A stretch of 46,247 nt of DNA, from NCBI GenBank assembly GCA_025354885.1, contig JANXLY010000279.1:1-46247 (forward strand), written 5' to 3'. Under the pieces are notes generated by a model, which was not told the origin of the DNA, did no database searches, and saw only the letters and a program-made list of their open reading frames with translations. Each line of letters starts with the position of its first letter. The first letter of the stretch is position 1. Positions 27,316 through 35,539 of the stretch are shown piece after piece. The stretch comes from Acidobacteriota bacterium (GTDB lineage: Bacteria > Acidobacteriota > Terriglobia > Bryobacterales > Bryobacteraceae). A program made the translations under genes and the position numbers.

Positions 27316-28407
27316 ATGAAAGCTTGGCGATTTTACGGCTTCGGAGATCTTCGACTGGACGAGGTTCCCATTCCTGCGCTTCTGCCGCGTAATGTCCTCG
27401 TGCAGGTGCTGGTCGTGCAACCCAGCGTGACAGAGGCTCAACTGGCGGCAGGCGTGCGAACTCTGGCCTTCGACCGGATCAAGAAGCGTCTCGAGACAGA
27501 AGCGCCGGTCCAGCTTTTCGGCCATGAGTTCTGCGTGCGGATCCTCGAAGTGGGCCCGGGTGTGACCCGCTTCAAGCCGGGCGACCGCGTCGCCGCACGA
27601 GCGAAACTGCCCTGCGAAAGTTGTCCGCTTTGTGATAACGGGCGAGGTCATTTATGCCGCAAGGGGCCGATCATTGGCTTTCAACTCCCCGGTTGTTTCT
27701 GCGAGTATGCGGTGCTGCCGGAAATTGCCCTCACTCTCGTCGACGACCGGATCTCCGACAGCGAGGCCGCCTGCCTGCAATCGCTCAGTGACAGTGTCGC
27801 CGCTGTCGAAACAGCAGATATCAAGATCGGGAATTCGATCGCCATCATCGGGCAGGGAAGCATGGGCCTTGAATGCATGCAGATTGCCAGGCTGAGCGGG
27901 GCAGGGAAGATCATTACTGTCGATGTGCGCGATGAGGCTTGCGCCATGTCGAAAGAACTCGGTGCCGATTACGCCATCAACGCAACTACTCAGGATCCGG
28001 TAGAAGCAATACGAGAATTGACCGATGGCAATGGTGCGGATATCGTTTTCGAGTGTGCCGGCGGCAGCCCCAAGCAAGGTCTGGCTGGAGTAAGAAGCGT
28101 AGTTCAGGCGATGGATGCGGTGCGCTCCGGCGGTAAGATCATCGGCGTTTCCTGGTTTGGTTCACCTTTCGAAGTCGATATTGATTTGATGCGAGAACGC
28201 AGTTTGCGCTACCTGTTTCCGGATATCAGTACTCTTGAGCACTTGCAGCACACTGTGAATCTGGTAGCTGCCGGTAGAGTGCGCATGAAACCCACCATCA
28301 CCCATATTCTGGACGGGATCGAAAACGTTCCAAAGGCTTTCGAAATTACTGCGAACAAGGGCAAGTTTAAAGCGATCAATCCGGCGCAGGTTAGGATGGC
28401 CGTATGA
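27316..28407 (+). CDS. Zinc-containing MDR dehydrogenase, altered catalytic site
   Basis: A 363-residue medium-chain dehydrogenase of the alcohol/sorbitol/threonine type. I start it at ATG 27316 because GGAG at 27304-27307 is correctly spaced and MKAWRFYGFGDLRLDEVPIP is the normal N-terminus. The structural zinc cysteines are present (CESCPLCDNGRGHLC, about 97-111), as is the GHE at about 66. The catalytic-zinc Cys, normally in a VCGSD/ICGTD motif near residue 38, is absent: the sequence is VVQPSVTEAQ. The Rossmann loop is IIGQGSMGLECMQIA. Its stop overlaps the RraA-like gene by 4 bp. Confidence 0.87.
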   Translation: MKAWRFYGFGDLRLDEVPIPALLPRNVLVQVLVVQPSVTEAQLAAGVRTLAFDRIKKRLETEAPVQLFGHEFCVRILEVGPGVTRFKPGDRVAARAKLPCESCPLCDNGRGHLCRKGPIIGFQLPGCFCEYAVLPEIALTLVDDRISDSEAACLQSLSDSVAAVETADIKIGNSIAIIGQGSMGLECMQIARLSGAGKIITVDVRDEACAMSKELGADYAINATTQDPVEAIRELTDGNGADIVFECAGGSPKQGLAGVRSVVQAMDAVRSGGKIIGVSWFGSPFEVDIDLMRERSLRYLFPDISTLEHLQHTVNLVAAGRVRMKPTITHILDGIENVPKAFEITANKGKFKAINPAQVRMAV

Positions 28408-29066
28408 GCACACGTCAGCGTCTGCTGAAACTCGGGACAGGACCGGTCTCAGATGCCCTCGACAAGGGAGGGGCGATGGATCATCAGATGCGCCCCTGGT
28501 CGGCGAACTCGAAGATGGCTGGTCCGGCATTCACGGTTCAGGTGCATACGGCGGACATCCTGATGGTGAGCAAGGCTCTGGCGGAGTGCCCTGCCGGGCA
28601 TGTACTCGTGATCGACGGGCATGGTGAAAAGAACACTGCATTGTGGGGTGGATTGACGACCATGTCCGCACTGCGCAAAGAAATGGCGGGTGTGGTTGTG
28701 GATGGGGCGATCCGTGATCTGGCCGACATTCGTGCCAGTCAACTGCCGGTGTTTGCGCGGGCTGTCGTTCCCAATGCTGGTGGTGCGCAATACGTTGGGA
28801 AATTACAGGTGCCAGTGGCCTGCGGCGGAATGGTGGTTCACCCGGGCGATTGGCTGGTGGGTGATGACGATGGTGTTGTTGTGATCCCTGCTGCCCGCCT
28901 CGAGGAGGCTCTCGAAACTGCGACGCGAATTGTGCAAGCCGAGAAGAGGATTGCAAAGGCGATCCAGGCAGGCGTGGACGTGGCTACGCTCTTGCGTGTC
29001 GACGAGACGATTGCGAGGAAAGCGCTAGAGATATTTGTCCCGCAGTTGCACGTAGAGAAAAAGTAG
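28404..29066 (+). CDS. RraA-like / 4-hydroxy-4-methyl-2-oxoglutarate aldolase family protein
   Basis: A 220-residue RraA-fold protein. The family signature runs from GTGPVSDALDKGGAMDHQMR (about 12-31) through FTVQVHTADILMVSKAL to LWGGLTTMSALRKEMAGVVV (about 79-98) and DGAIRDLADIRASQLPVFAR. This group includes class II aldolases for oxo-acids such as HMG and the RNase E regulator. A 4-bp ATGA overlap with the dehydrogenase gene suggests successive steps of one catabolic route, oxidation followed by retro-aldol cleavage; this is inference. Confidence 0.87.
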   Translation: MSTRQRLLKLGTGPVSDALDKGGAMDHQMRPWSANSKMAGPAFTVQVHTADILMVSKALAECPAGHVLVIDGHGEKNTALWGGLTTMSALRKEMAGVVVDGAIRDLADIRASQLPVFARAVVPNAGGAQYVGKLQVPVACGGMVVHPGDWLVGDDDGVVVIPAARLEEALETATRIVQAEKRIAKAIQAGVDVATLLRVDETIARKALEIFVPQLHVEKK

Positions 29067-29120
29067 TTAGCTGCGGTAGACTTTCCGCACCTGCCGCTAG
29101 CTCTGGATCATCGAAAGTGC

Positions 29121-29840
29121 ATGACCCATCAGAAGATTGCCCTGATCACTGGCGCAAACAAAGGACTCGGCCTCGAAACAGCCAAACAACTCTCTGCTCT
29201 CGGCTACCAGGTCCTGATCGGGGCGCGTAACGAAGCCGCTGGCGAGGCTGCTGCCATCTCCATTGGCCCCAATGCCCACTTCGTGCATCTCGACATGGCG
29301 CTGCCCGCCACCTTCCGGGCCGCTGCTCAGTTCATCGCGGAAACTTACGGCAAGCTGGATGCACTCATCAACAACGCAGGCATTGGCCCCGATAACGGCC
29401 AGAAACCCAGCGAAGTCCCAATGGCCCTCATCCGCGAGACTTTCGAAACGAACGTATTTGGACTTCTGGAACTGACCCAAGCTCTGCTGCCGCTCCTGCG
29501 CAAGAGCGACGCCGGACGCATCGTCAATGTATCGAGCATCCTCGGTAGCCTCAGCTTGAATGCCGATCCATCGGCGCAGCTTGGCGATTGGCGCAGTTTC
29601 GGCTACAACGGTTCGAAGGCCGCAGTGAACATGTTCACTGCGACACTAGCCTTTGAACTGAAGGACACTCCCATTAAAGTGAATTCCGCTCATCCCGGTT
29701 GGGTGAAAACGGATCTCGGTGGCGATGCCGCTCCGATGGAAATTGTCGATGGCGCTAAGACTTCTGTCCGCCTCGCTACTCTCCCCGCCGATGGACCCAC
29801 TGGCGGGTTCTTCCACCTTGACGATGCTCTGCCCTGGTAG
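29121..29840 (+). CDS. Short-chain dehydrogenase/reductase (carbonyl-reductase-like)
   Basis: A 239-residue SDR enzyme, NAD(P)-dependent and cytoplasmic. It has TGANKGLGLETAKQL (about 10-24, the TGxxxGxG cofactor loop), NNAGIGPDN (about 83), VNVSSILGSLS (catalytic Ser about 138) and the YNGSK active-site pair (YxxxK, about 160). An extended loop before the Tyr resembles human carbonyl-reductase-like SDRs. Its substrate is unknown. It converges on cheX with only 12 bp between the stops. Confidence 0.9.
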   Translation: MTHQKIALITGANKGLGLETAKQLSALGYQVLIGARNEAAGEAAAISIGPNAHFVHLDMALPATFRAAAQFIAETYGKLDALINNAGIGPDNGQKPSEVPMALIRETFETNVFGLLELTQALLPLLRKSDAGRIVNVSSILGSLSLNADPSAQLGDWRSFGYNGSKAAVNMFTATLAFELKDTPIKVNSAHPGWVKTDLGGDAAPMEIVDGAKTSVRLATLPADGPTGGFFHLDDALPW

Positions 29841-29852
29841 CTCAATCCAATC

Positions 29853-30401
29853 TCAGGCGAGCGTCATGATACGCGGAACGCCATTGCCAGTCAGTATCCC
29901 CGCTTGTGATGGCGCAATGCACAACTGCACATCAAAACGCTCGCCCTCCACCAGAAACTGAATCACATACCAGCTCTCTTTTCCGCTCCGCCGCGTGGCA
30001 AAGTTGCGGCCAAAGACTACCGCCGGAATCGACAAGCCCATTTGACCCAGTTTGCCCTCCAGGCTGTTCTTCAGGTTCCCGATGATCATGTTCGTCATCT
30101 CGGCGATAGCATCCAGTACTTCATCGGTCACGCTCGGATACTCCTGCATGAACAGCGTGTTGGCGATCTTGCACGCAAGAGGAGAACTGCAACTCACGAT
30201 CGCCGTGCCCGTCCATTCCCCTACCAGTCCAATGATGCCGATTACTCCCATCGTCAAACCCTTTCCAGGGTCCTCCATGAAGTGCTCGCCAAACTGCGCT
30301 TCCAGGCCCAGCATCGTCTGAAATACTTCATTCGTGGATGTGGTCACCCACTCGACGATCTCTTCCCGCGTCGGTGCTACTGTGCTTGTTGTTGCGGACA
30401 T
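29853..30401 (-). CDS. cheX: CheX-like chemotaxis phosphatase
   Basis: A 182-residue CheC/CheX-family protein that would dephosphorylate CheY-P. The key motif is DEVLDAIAEMTNMIIGNLKN (about 91-110), with the E-x2-N pair. The flanking GLTMGVIGIIGLVGEWTGTA and MGLSIPAVVFGRNF are also typical. It is the second gene after cheY on the minus strand, 26 bp apart. The start is supported by AGGAGGGATT just before the ATG. Confidence 0.88.
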   Translation of the reverse strand: MSATTSTVAPTREEIVEWVTTSTNEVFQTMLGLEAQFGEHFMEDPGKGLTMGVIGIIGLVGEWTGTAIVSCSSPLACKIANTLFMQEYPSVTDEVLDAIAEMTNMIIGNLKNSLEGKLGQMGLSIPAVVFGRNFATRRSGKESWYVIQFLVEGERFDVQLCIAPSQAGILTGNGVPRIMTLA

Positions 30402-30427
30402 AATCCCTCCTTTTACAACGGTGCCGC

Positions 30428-30799
30428 CTAGACGATACCGGTGAGCTTTTCCTTGATTTGTTCCGTTGTAAACGGCTTTCGTACATAGCCTGCAGCTCCA
30501 AGAGCCACCGCTTCCATCACCTTGTTCTGGTTGCCTTCTGTTGTAATCATGATCACGGGAACAGCCTTATAAGCGTCGTTCGCCTTGATCTTTCCCAACA
30601 TCTCCAGCCCGTCCATGTTGGGCATATTGATGTCAGAAAGGATCAGGCCGACGGTCTGCTTCTCCAGCAGTGCCAGCGCCTCCAGTCCGTCTCCCGCTTC
30701 ATGAATTGTGCCTATCGGCATCTCGGTTTGCCGCAGCACTCGCTGCAAAATCTTGCGGATCGCCGCCGAGTCGTCAACGATCAACACGTCCATTGCCAT
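30428..30799 (-). CDS. cheY: Single-domain response regulator, CheY-like
   Basis: A 123-residue receiver domain. The acidic pair is DD (about 9-10), the phosphoryl-acceptor Asp56 is in LILSDINMPNMDG, the Thr is in IMITTEGN and the Lys in YVRKPF (about 109). I place the start at 30799 (MAMDVLIVDD), with 30793 as the alternative; GGAG lies at 30812-30815. The frame can be extended upstream through 31213, but that stretch is antisense to the SDR gene and not part of the protein. It is followed by cheX. Confidence 0.9.
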   Translation of the reverse strand: MAMDVLIVDDSAAIRKILQRVLRQTEMPIGTIHEAGDGLEALALLEKQTVGLILSDINMPNMDGLEMLGKIKANDAYKAVPVIMITTEGNQNKVMEAVALGAAGYVRKPFTTEQIKEKLTGIV

Positions 30800-30890
30800 T
30801 CGTTTCTTGATCTCCTCTATAGAAAGCTTTTCGGCGCAAACTCTCAAGCAATGAGGAGAAATTTCTAAGACGCAATTGTAAGATGAAGTT

Positions 30891-31706
30891 GTGACGGATA
30901 TTCCTGTTCCAGATTCGAAGCTATTGCTCTCTCCCGCCGCCTTCTCGCTATTCGGCCAGCGGGCTTTAGTTGCCGGTGCCAGTCGTGGCATCGGGCTCGC
31001 TATCGCCCGCGCCTTCGCCGCTGCTGGCGCTGATACGGTGCTCGCCGCCCGCTCCCGCGAAACCCTCGACAAAGAAGCCGCCGCTCTCAATGCCCAGGGC
31101 TTTCGTGCCTCTGCCCTTACTCTCGATATGGAACAGACGGAAACGATCGACGCTGCAGCTGCCTCTGGCGACTTCGACATCCTCGTCAACGTCAGTGGCA
31201 CCAACGTCCGCAAAAAATTCGAGGCTTACACTGACGCTGAATACGACCGGATTTTCCAGACTAATCTGCACGGCATAGTTCGCCTCACCCAGAAGGTTGG
31301 CGAAAAAATGATCCAGCGTGGCAAGGGGGGGCGCATCCTCCACATCGCCAGCTTGTTCAGCACCAATGGTGTTCCTTATGTCGCTGTCTACGGAATGACC
31401 AAGAGCGCCATCACCGGACTCACCCGCAACCTCGCCGCCGAATGGGGCCGTCACAATATTACGGTCAACTCTATTGCTCCCGGCTTCATCATCACCGACC
31501 TCAATCGTGAAATGTGGAAGCCGGAGACGATGCAGTCGTGGATGCGTGCGACCCAGTCCATCCCCCGTACAGGAATTCCCGAAGACATCGCACCGATGGC
31601 CGTGTTTCTCGCGTCCCCCGGCGCGGCCTTCATCACCGGACAAGTCTTCGCCGTCGACGGCGGAGCCAATTGCACCAAAATCTGGCCCTTTGAGCCAGTG
31701 GCATAA
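30891..31706 (+). CDS. Short-chain dehydrogenase/reductase (gluconate-5-dehydrogenase-like)
   Basis: A 271-residue SDR with a GTG start. The cofactor loop is [14 protein letters not shown] (about 26-39), with Ala in place of the first Thr. The usual NNAG is replaced by NVSGTN (about 100). The catalytic YxxxK is in [20 protein letters not shown] (about 166-185) and the family end [14 protein letters not shown] plus [12 protein letters not shown] is intact. The closest relatives by eye are gluconate 5-dehydrogenase and related sugar-acid enzymes. It is divergent from cheY across a 91-bp gap and followed 5 bp later by the metal-binding-domain protein. Confidence 0.87.
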   Translation: MTDIPVPDSKLLLSPAAFSLFGQRALVAGASRGIGLAIARAFAAAGADTVLAARSRETLDKEAAALNAQGFRASALTLDMEQTETIDAAAASGDFDILVNVSGTNVRKKFEAYTDAEYDRIFQTNLHGIVRLTQKVGEKMIQRGKGGRILHIASLFSTNGVPYVAVYGMTKSAITGLTRNLAAEWGRHNITVNSIAPGFIITDLNREMWKPETMQSWMRATQSIPRTGIPEDIAPMAVFLASPGAAFITGQVFAVDGGANCTKIWPFEPVA

Positions 31707-31711
31707 ATTCA

Positions 31712-32596
31712 GTGGATCCACGCCGCAAATTCCTCGCATCACTCGCTTCGCTGCTACCCTCAGGGGCGCAGCAGCCTGTCGAAAAACCGATCGAATTCAT
31801 TTGTCCCATGGATGCGGATGTGCGGCAACTCAAACCCGGAAGCTGCCCGCGCTGCGGCATGAAACTGGTGGCCGGCCTTCCCGATCCTGTCGAATATCCG
31901 GTCCGTCTCAACACCATCCCCACTTCTCCCAAGCCCGGTCAGAAGGTCCGGCTCCGCTTCACCATCCAGCACCCGAAAACAGGCCAGCCCGTGCCGGAAC
32001 TCGAACTGGTTCACGAGCGAATCTTCCATCTCTTCCTGATCTCGGAAGACCTCCAGCACTTTGCCCATGAACACCCACAGCCCACCTCTCCCGGCTGCTT
32101 TGAACTCGACTGGATTTTCCCCACCGGCGGCATGTGGCGGCTGCTCACTGATTTTTATCCAACACACGCGACGCCGCAGCTGGTATCGAAAACCTTGTTG
32201 CTTCCCGGCGGCTCACTCCGTGCGCCCAAACTGCTTGACGACACAAACGAAGCCAAACAGGGCACCAACCTCAAAGCTTCTCTGCGCCTCGGCCCGCAAC
32301 AGCCGATAGCGGGCGAGAAAACTCTGCTTTACTACCGCATCGAGCCGCGTGAATCCTTCGAGCCATACCTGGGTGCGATGGGTCACATGCTGGTGGCCAG
32401 TTCGGATCTGATAGACCTGCTCCACACCCATCCATTTTTGGTCGATGGCGGCCTCGCTGCGCCTCCCCAGGAGACAAAGCTGGTTCAGTTTAATGTGATC
32501 TTTCCGCGGCCTGGTGTTTATCGTGTCTGGGCTCAGTTCCAGCGCTCAGGCGTCGTGAATACGATCCCCTTCAACGTTGCGGTGCGGGACCTGTAG
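31712..32596 (+). CDS. Exported protein with heavy-metal-binding (HMBD-type) domain
   Basis: A 294-residue protein with a GTG start 5 bp after the SDR stop. The N-terminus MDPRRKFLASLASLLPSGAQ has twin arginines and a hydrophobic run, so it may be a Tat-type or Sec signal. Residues about 28-52 (FICPMDADV, then KPGSCPRCGMKL) are the heavy-metal-binding domain also found on CopB/CusB-type copper proteins. The remainder is beta-rich with His motifs (LVHERIFHLFLISEDLQHF, HEHPQP, GHMLVASSD) that look like a cupredoxin/YtkA-like fold. Probably periplasmic and copper-related, by inference. It overlaps the convergent cytochrome-like gene by 26 bp. Confidence 0.8.
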   Translation: MDPRRKFLASLASLLPSGAQQPVEKPIEFICPMDADVRQLKPGSCPRCGMKLVAGLPDPVEYPVRLNTIPTSPKPGQKVRLRFTIQHPKTGQPVPELELVHERIFHLFLISEDLQHFAHEHPQPTSPGCFELDWIFPTGGMWRLLTDFYPTHATPQLVSKTLLLPGGSLRAPKLLDDTNEAKQGTNLKASLRLGPQQPIAGEKTLLYYRIEPRESFEPYLGAMGHMLVASSDLIDLLHTHPFLVDGGLAAPPQETKLVQFNVIFPRPGVYRVWAQFQRSGVVNTIPFNVAVRDL

Positions 32597-33278
32597 AAAT
32601 CAAAGTCAAGCTAACGCCAGCATCAGGATACGCCACGATCCGTGTGCCCGCAGCGAGCCGCAGCGGCTGCTTCAGCTCATACAACTGGTTCGCCTTGGCG
32701 GAATATTCTTCAATCCAGAGCAGCGGCACCCTGCTTCCATCCGGCAACTCCCCCACCAGCTTGAAACTCATGCCTGCTTCCATTCGGCCCAGGGCGATGG
32801 CCGTCAATTCCAGCGCGCGATGAAGCCGCAAGCTCCCCCGCATCGCGATACGTATTCCAGGCAATCTCGCGTTGCTGGCACCTTCTGCCTTGGGCAGCGG
32901 CGGCAGCAAATTCGGGTCCCCCTCAGGCGATCCACCCTCCACCCAGTCCGCCAGCAAATGGATCTCTTCTTCACTCAAACCACGATCATGGCGAAACTCT
33001 CCAAATCCCTTCACCGCATTCCAGGGAGGCATCCGCCTGCGCAACACTTCTTCCTGCATCGCTTTCGCCCAGGGCCTGGCCTCGGCGTAAGTAAGCAGAG
33101 AAAAAGCTTTGCCCTCCGGACGATGACAACCCCCACAGCGCTTGAAGACGACTCGCGAGACTTCCTGTGTCCAGGTCAGCTTGGTTGTAATGACATCGTG
33201 GCCGCGCGCGGGAAAGGAAAGGAACCCCACGGCGGCCACGATGCGCAACAACGACTTGGAAAACTGACTATTCACCAC
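32571..33278 (-). CDS. Small exported c-type cytochrome-like protein (CXXCH, MPPW)
   Basis: A 235-residue protein beginning at GTG, with a signal-like N-terminus (about 1-24). It carries one haem-binding motif in RCGGCHRPEGKA (about 49-60), and EEVLRRRMPPWNAVKGFGEF (about 73-92), then LSEEEIHLLADWVEGGSPEG. The same CxxCH plus MPPW pattern starts the neighbouring larger protein, so the pair are probably paralogous at the N-terminal domain. The C-terminal half lacks the copper-site histidines seen in the neighbour. Its start overlaps that gene's stop by 11 bp. Confidence 0.82.
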   Translation of the reverse strand: MVNSQFSKSLLRIVAAVGFLSFPARGHDVITTKLTWTQEVSRVVFKRCGGCHRPEGKAFSLLTYAEARPWAKAMQEEVLRRRMPPWNAVKGFGEFRHDRGLSEEEIHLLADWVEGGSPEGDPNLLPPLPKAEGASNARLPGIRIAMRGSLRLHRALELTAIALGRMEAGMSFKLVGELPDGSRVPLLWIEEYSAKANQLYELKQPLRLAAGTRIVAYPDAGVSLTLISTGPAPQR

Positions 33279-34563
33279 CAGCGCTCGAAGGCATCGGAGC
33301 CGCCTTCTTCTTCGGCCGCACCACGTCCCTTAAAGTCATGTCCACCGGGACACTCGCGTTAAAGAATCCAATCATCATCTCTTCCCAGCTCTGGTCACCC
33401 CATTTCACGACCTTGGTCGCGTCGGGGTTGAATTTGTTGTTCGGCGAATTGTCAAACCAGCCGGTAGCAAGAATCTGCGTCCCCTTGGGAAGCTTCATCG
33501 GCTCCGCTAGAGCATAGGAGATCTGCCAGTTGAAATCGTAATGGGGCACGCTCAGAATCTCTTTTACTTCGCCGTCAGGTAACTTTACCTGCATCGCGAA
33601 TGCCTTGCCGCGCACATGCATGTGTGGAGTCAGGTTCTCGAGGGTGATGTCTTCGTAAATCGTCATTTTTGAATCTACGCGGTGGTTGTCGGCACCAGCC
33701 GGAATCTCGAATTTCGTGTTAATCGCCTGCATCGTCAGCATGCGCTCTTTGGGCTTTTCTTTGGCGAAGATCAAGCCCAGTTTCGCTTTGTCAACCGCTG
33801 CCTTGCCGTTCACCGTCCAGTGCAGTTGCAGCACGATGTCGCTACCCGCCTTGATCAGCTTTCCCTGTCCAGGCTTCATCTGATCGGGAATCGTTCCTGG
33901 CGCGTAACCAGCGAGGAACTCGCCAAAGCCTTCCTTGGATTCTTTCGTCGGAACGAAGGCCTTGCCGGGCACAGCATCCTTCAACCAGTTGTTACCCGGC
34001 TCACGTACAAACGCAATAATGTGATGATTCACGGCGCGATTCATCGGACGGGTCTCGGCGGCCACTACCCAGCGGTCTTCTTTGAAATTGGTCGGCAGTA
34101 TAACGTAGTGATATTCAATCGTTCCGCTCGCTGGCACTTCAAAAACTTCCGGCATTTCGATTTCCCATTCCGGCTTGCCAATGGTCCAGCCTTCGGAAAA
34201 ATCGCGCTTCAGTGCTTGCCCATCTTTTGCGTTGCCCTCTGTCGCACCGGTCGATGTCCAATCGATCAGAGTTTTCAAATCGGCCTCGCTCAGCGAACGG
34301 TCATTGGAAAACTTGCCCACATGCGGATCCGCGCTCCAGGGTGGCATACGCTTTTGCGAAACACTCATCTTGATCGCCGCTGCGAACGGTCGAACTTCTT
34401 TGTAGCTGAGAAAGCTCATCGGTGCTGCCTCACCCGGGCGGTGGCATCCAACGCAGTTCCGCTCGAGGATCGGCTGAACATCCTTGTAAAAAGTTGGCTT
34501 CGGTGCAGCAGAGCAAAGCAGCGCCGCAAAGCAGGTGATAAAAGTGGTGCGCAAAATTGACAT
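33268..34563 (-). CDS. Exported c-type haem plus copper-monooxygenase-like protein
   Basis: About 431 residues from ATG 34563 (ATG 34581 is possible). The signal is MSILRTTFITCFAALLCSA. A cytochrome domain has NCVGCHRPGEAA (CXXCH, about 31-42) and KRMPPWSADPHVGKF. The second part resembles type II copper monooxygenases (PHM/DBH-like): a His-His pair in VNHHIIAFVREPG (about 181) and HMHVRGKAF (about 320), and a Met in WEEMMIGF near the C-terminus, matching the CuA and CuB ligands. The fusion suggests a periplasmic redox protein whose substrate is unknown. Confidence 0.82.
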   Translation of the reverse strand: MSILRTTFITCFAALLCSAAPKPTFYKDVQPILERNCVGCHRPGEAAPMSFLSYKEVRPFAAAIKMSVSQKRMPPWSADPHVGKFSNDRSLSEADLKTLIDWTSTGATEGNAKDGQALKRDFSEGWTIGKPEWEIEMPEVFEVPASGTIEYHYVILPTNFKEDRWVVAAETRPMNRAVNHHIIAFVREPGNNWLKDAVPGKAFVPTKESKEGFGEFLAGYAPGTIPDQMKPGQGKLIKAGSDIVLQLHWTVNGKAAVDKAKLGLIFAKEKPKERMLTMQAINTKFEIPAGADNHRVDSKMTIYEDITLENLTPHMHVRGKAFAMQVKLPDGEVKEILSVPHYDFNWQISYALAEPMKLPKGTQILATGWFDNSPNNKFNPDATKVVKWGDQSWEEMMIGFFNASVPVDMTLRDVVRPKKKAAPMPSSAGGE

Positions 34564-34661
34564 AAATATATATGGCCCCATTCTCTATAGCGGAAACTAC
34601 GAGATCTCCCACCCAAAAGTTTAGCAAAAGGTAGAAAATATTTTTACCATGTACATTTGTC

Positions 34662-34688
34662 TCAAGTTCCTGTTGCCCTTTCCGATAA
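34662..34688 (+). promoter_or_regulatory. Sigma-28 (FliA) promoter of the flgM operon
   Basis: TCAAGTTC (34662-34669), exactly 11 bases, then TCCGATAA (34681-34688) matches the FliA consensus TAAAGTTT-N11-GCCGATAA at 13 of 16 positions. Transcription would start near 34695, 16 bases before ATG 34711. This placement also shows that the longer possible start at TTG 34657 lies inside the promoter. Confidence 0.78.
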
Positions 34689-34710
34689 GGATTTTGATGA
34701 GACCAAACTC

Positions 34711-35067
34711 ATGAGTGTAAATAACACCAATCTAAACCCTGCGGCGCTCAATAGCAGCTCAAGCCAGACCGCCGGCAGCCAATCCGCCGGGAGTGCCGGG
34801 AGTGCCGGAGCAACTGGCAAAACTGCCCACCTCGACCCACTAAAGATTTCGAGTTCCTCTTCGCAATCCGCACGTGGTGCTGACCGTACGGACGAGGTCC
34901 AGCTTTCCAGTCTTTCCAGCACAATCAACGAGTTGCAATCCGGTAGCCCACAGCGCGAAGCCTTCCTCGAAGGTCTTCGTCTCGAAGTCGCCTCCGGTCA
35001 GTACCAGCCAAGCCCCAACGAAGTAGCCACCAAAATCGTCGACGATCTCCTCACCAAGTCCGAGTAA
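34711..35067 (+). CDS. flgM: Anti-sigma-28 factor FlgM
   Basis: 118 residues from ATG 34711, chosen because the sigma-28 promoter ends just before it. The N-terminal half is Ser/Ala/Gly rich and probably disordered. The C-terminal half has the FlgM signature: ADRTDEVQLSSLSSTINELQ (about 76-95), LEGLRLEVASGQYQ and PNEVATKIVDDLL at the end. FlgM binds FliA until the hook is complete. Expression from a FliA promoter makes an autoregulatory loop. It is first of a flgM-FlgN-like-flgK-flgL operon. Confidence 0.85.
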   Translation: MSVNNTNLNPAALNSSSSQTAGSQSAGSAGSAGATGKTAHLDPLKISSSSSQSARGADRTDEVQLSSLSSTINELQSGSPQREAFLEGLRLEVASGQYQPSPNEVATKIVDDLLTKSE

Positions 35068-35073
35068 ACTCCC

Positions 35074-35484
35074 ATGCTCGATCCAGCACCTACTTCCGCC
35101 GATCTCACCCAACTGGAACTTGCCGCTGATATCAAAGCTGGTCTGGACGGCATCCGGCGACTCCTCCTCGAATCTCCCAGCGAATTCTCTCTTCTCACTG
35201 CCGGCTCCGCTCTGGATCAGGTTTCATTCAGCTTGATCGCCCTCAATGCAGGTCTCCACGACGCTTCCTTTGAACTTTCTCCGAACCTGAAACAGGAACT
35301 TCTCGAGATGCAATCCCTCTCCGCCCGCGTCCAGGCTCTCTATCGTCAGGCTTCCAGTTTCTACAGCGGGCTCGCCGCCGAATCGATCAAGAACGGCACC
35401 TGGGACGCTGCATCCTACAGCCCGGATGGGGACTGGGCCAATCCGGCGTCGCAACACGGTCGGCGCGTCGAGGCAGAAGGCTGA
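35074..35484 (+). CDS. Probable FlgN-like flagellar chaperone
   Basis: A 136-residue, mostly helical, acidic protein (for example LELAADIKAGLDGIRRLLLE at about 13-32 and LKQELLEMQSLSARVQALYR at about 72-91). Sequence similarity to FlgN is weak. The size, heptad-like helix pattern and place between flgM and flgK match flgN, the chaperone that carries FlgK and FlgL to the export gate, so the name is inferred from position. It starts 6 bp after the flgM stop. Confidence 0.65.
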   Translation: MLDPAPTSADLTQLELAADIKAGLDGIRRLLLESPSEFSLLTAGSALDQVSFSLIALNAGLHDASFELSPNLKQELLEMQSLSARVQALYRQASSFYSGLAAESIKNGTWDAASYSPDGDWANPASQHGRRVEAEG

Positions 35485-35492
35485 ATCTATGT

Positions 35493-35520
35493 TGTATATA
35501 CCTTCTGTGATGCATATACA
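35493..35520. repeat. 7-bp inverted repeat upstream of flgK
   Basis: TGTATAT (35493-35499) and ATATACA (35514-35520) form a perfect 7-bp inverted repeat with a 14-base spacer in the 55-bp gap before flgK. This looks like a protein-binding site with half-sites about two helical turns apart, or a weak mRNA hairpin. No binding factor is known from the sequence. Confidence 0.45.
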
Positions 35521-35539
35521 GCTCTAAGGCGCATACAAA

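Noticed and set aside
30816..30835. A GCCGAAAA sequence upstream of cheY as a sigma-28 -10 box
   Set aside because: The matching -35 position agrees with the consensus at only three of eight bases.
30800..31213. Upstream extension of the cheY frame to give a 261-residue protein
   Set aside because: The added residues are antisense to the SDR gene at 30891-31706; the receiver domain starts at 30799.
34657..34710. TTG start of a longer flgM frame
   Set aside because: It lies within the sigma-28 promoter, upstream of the predicted transcript start.
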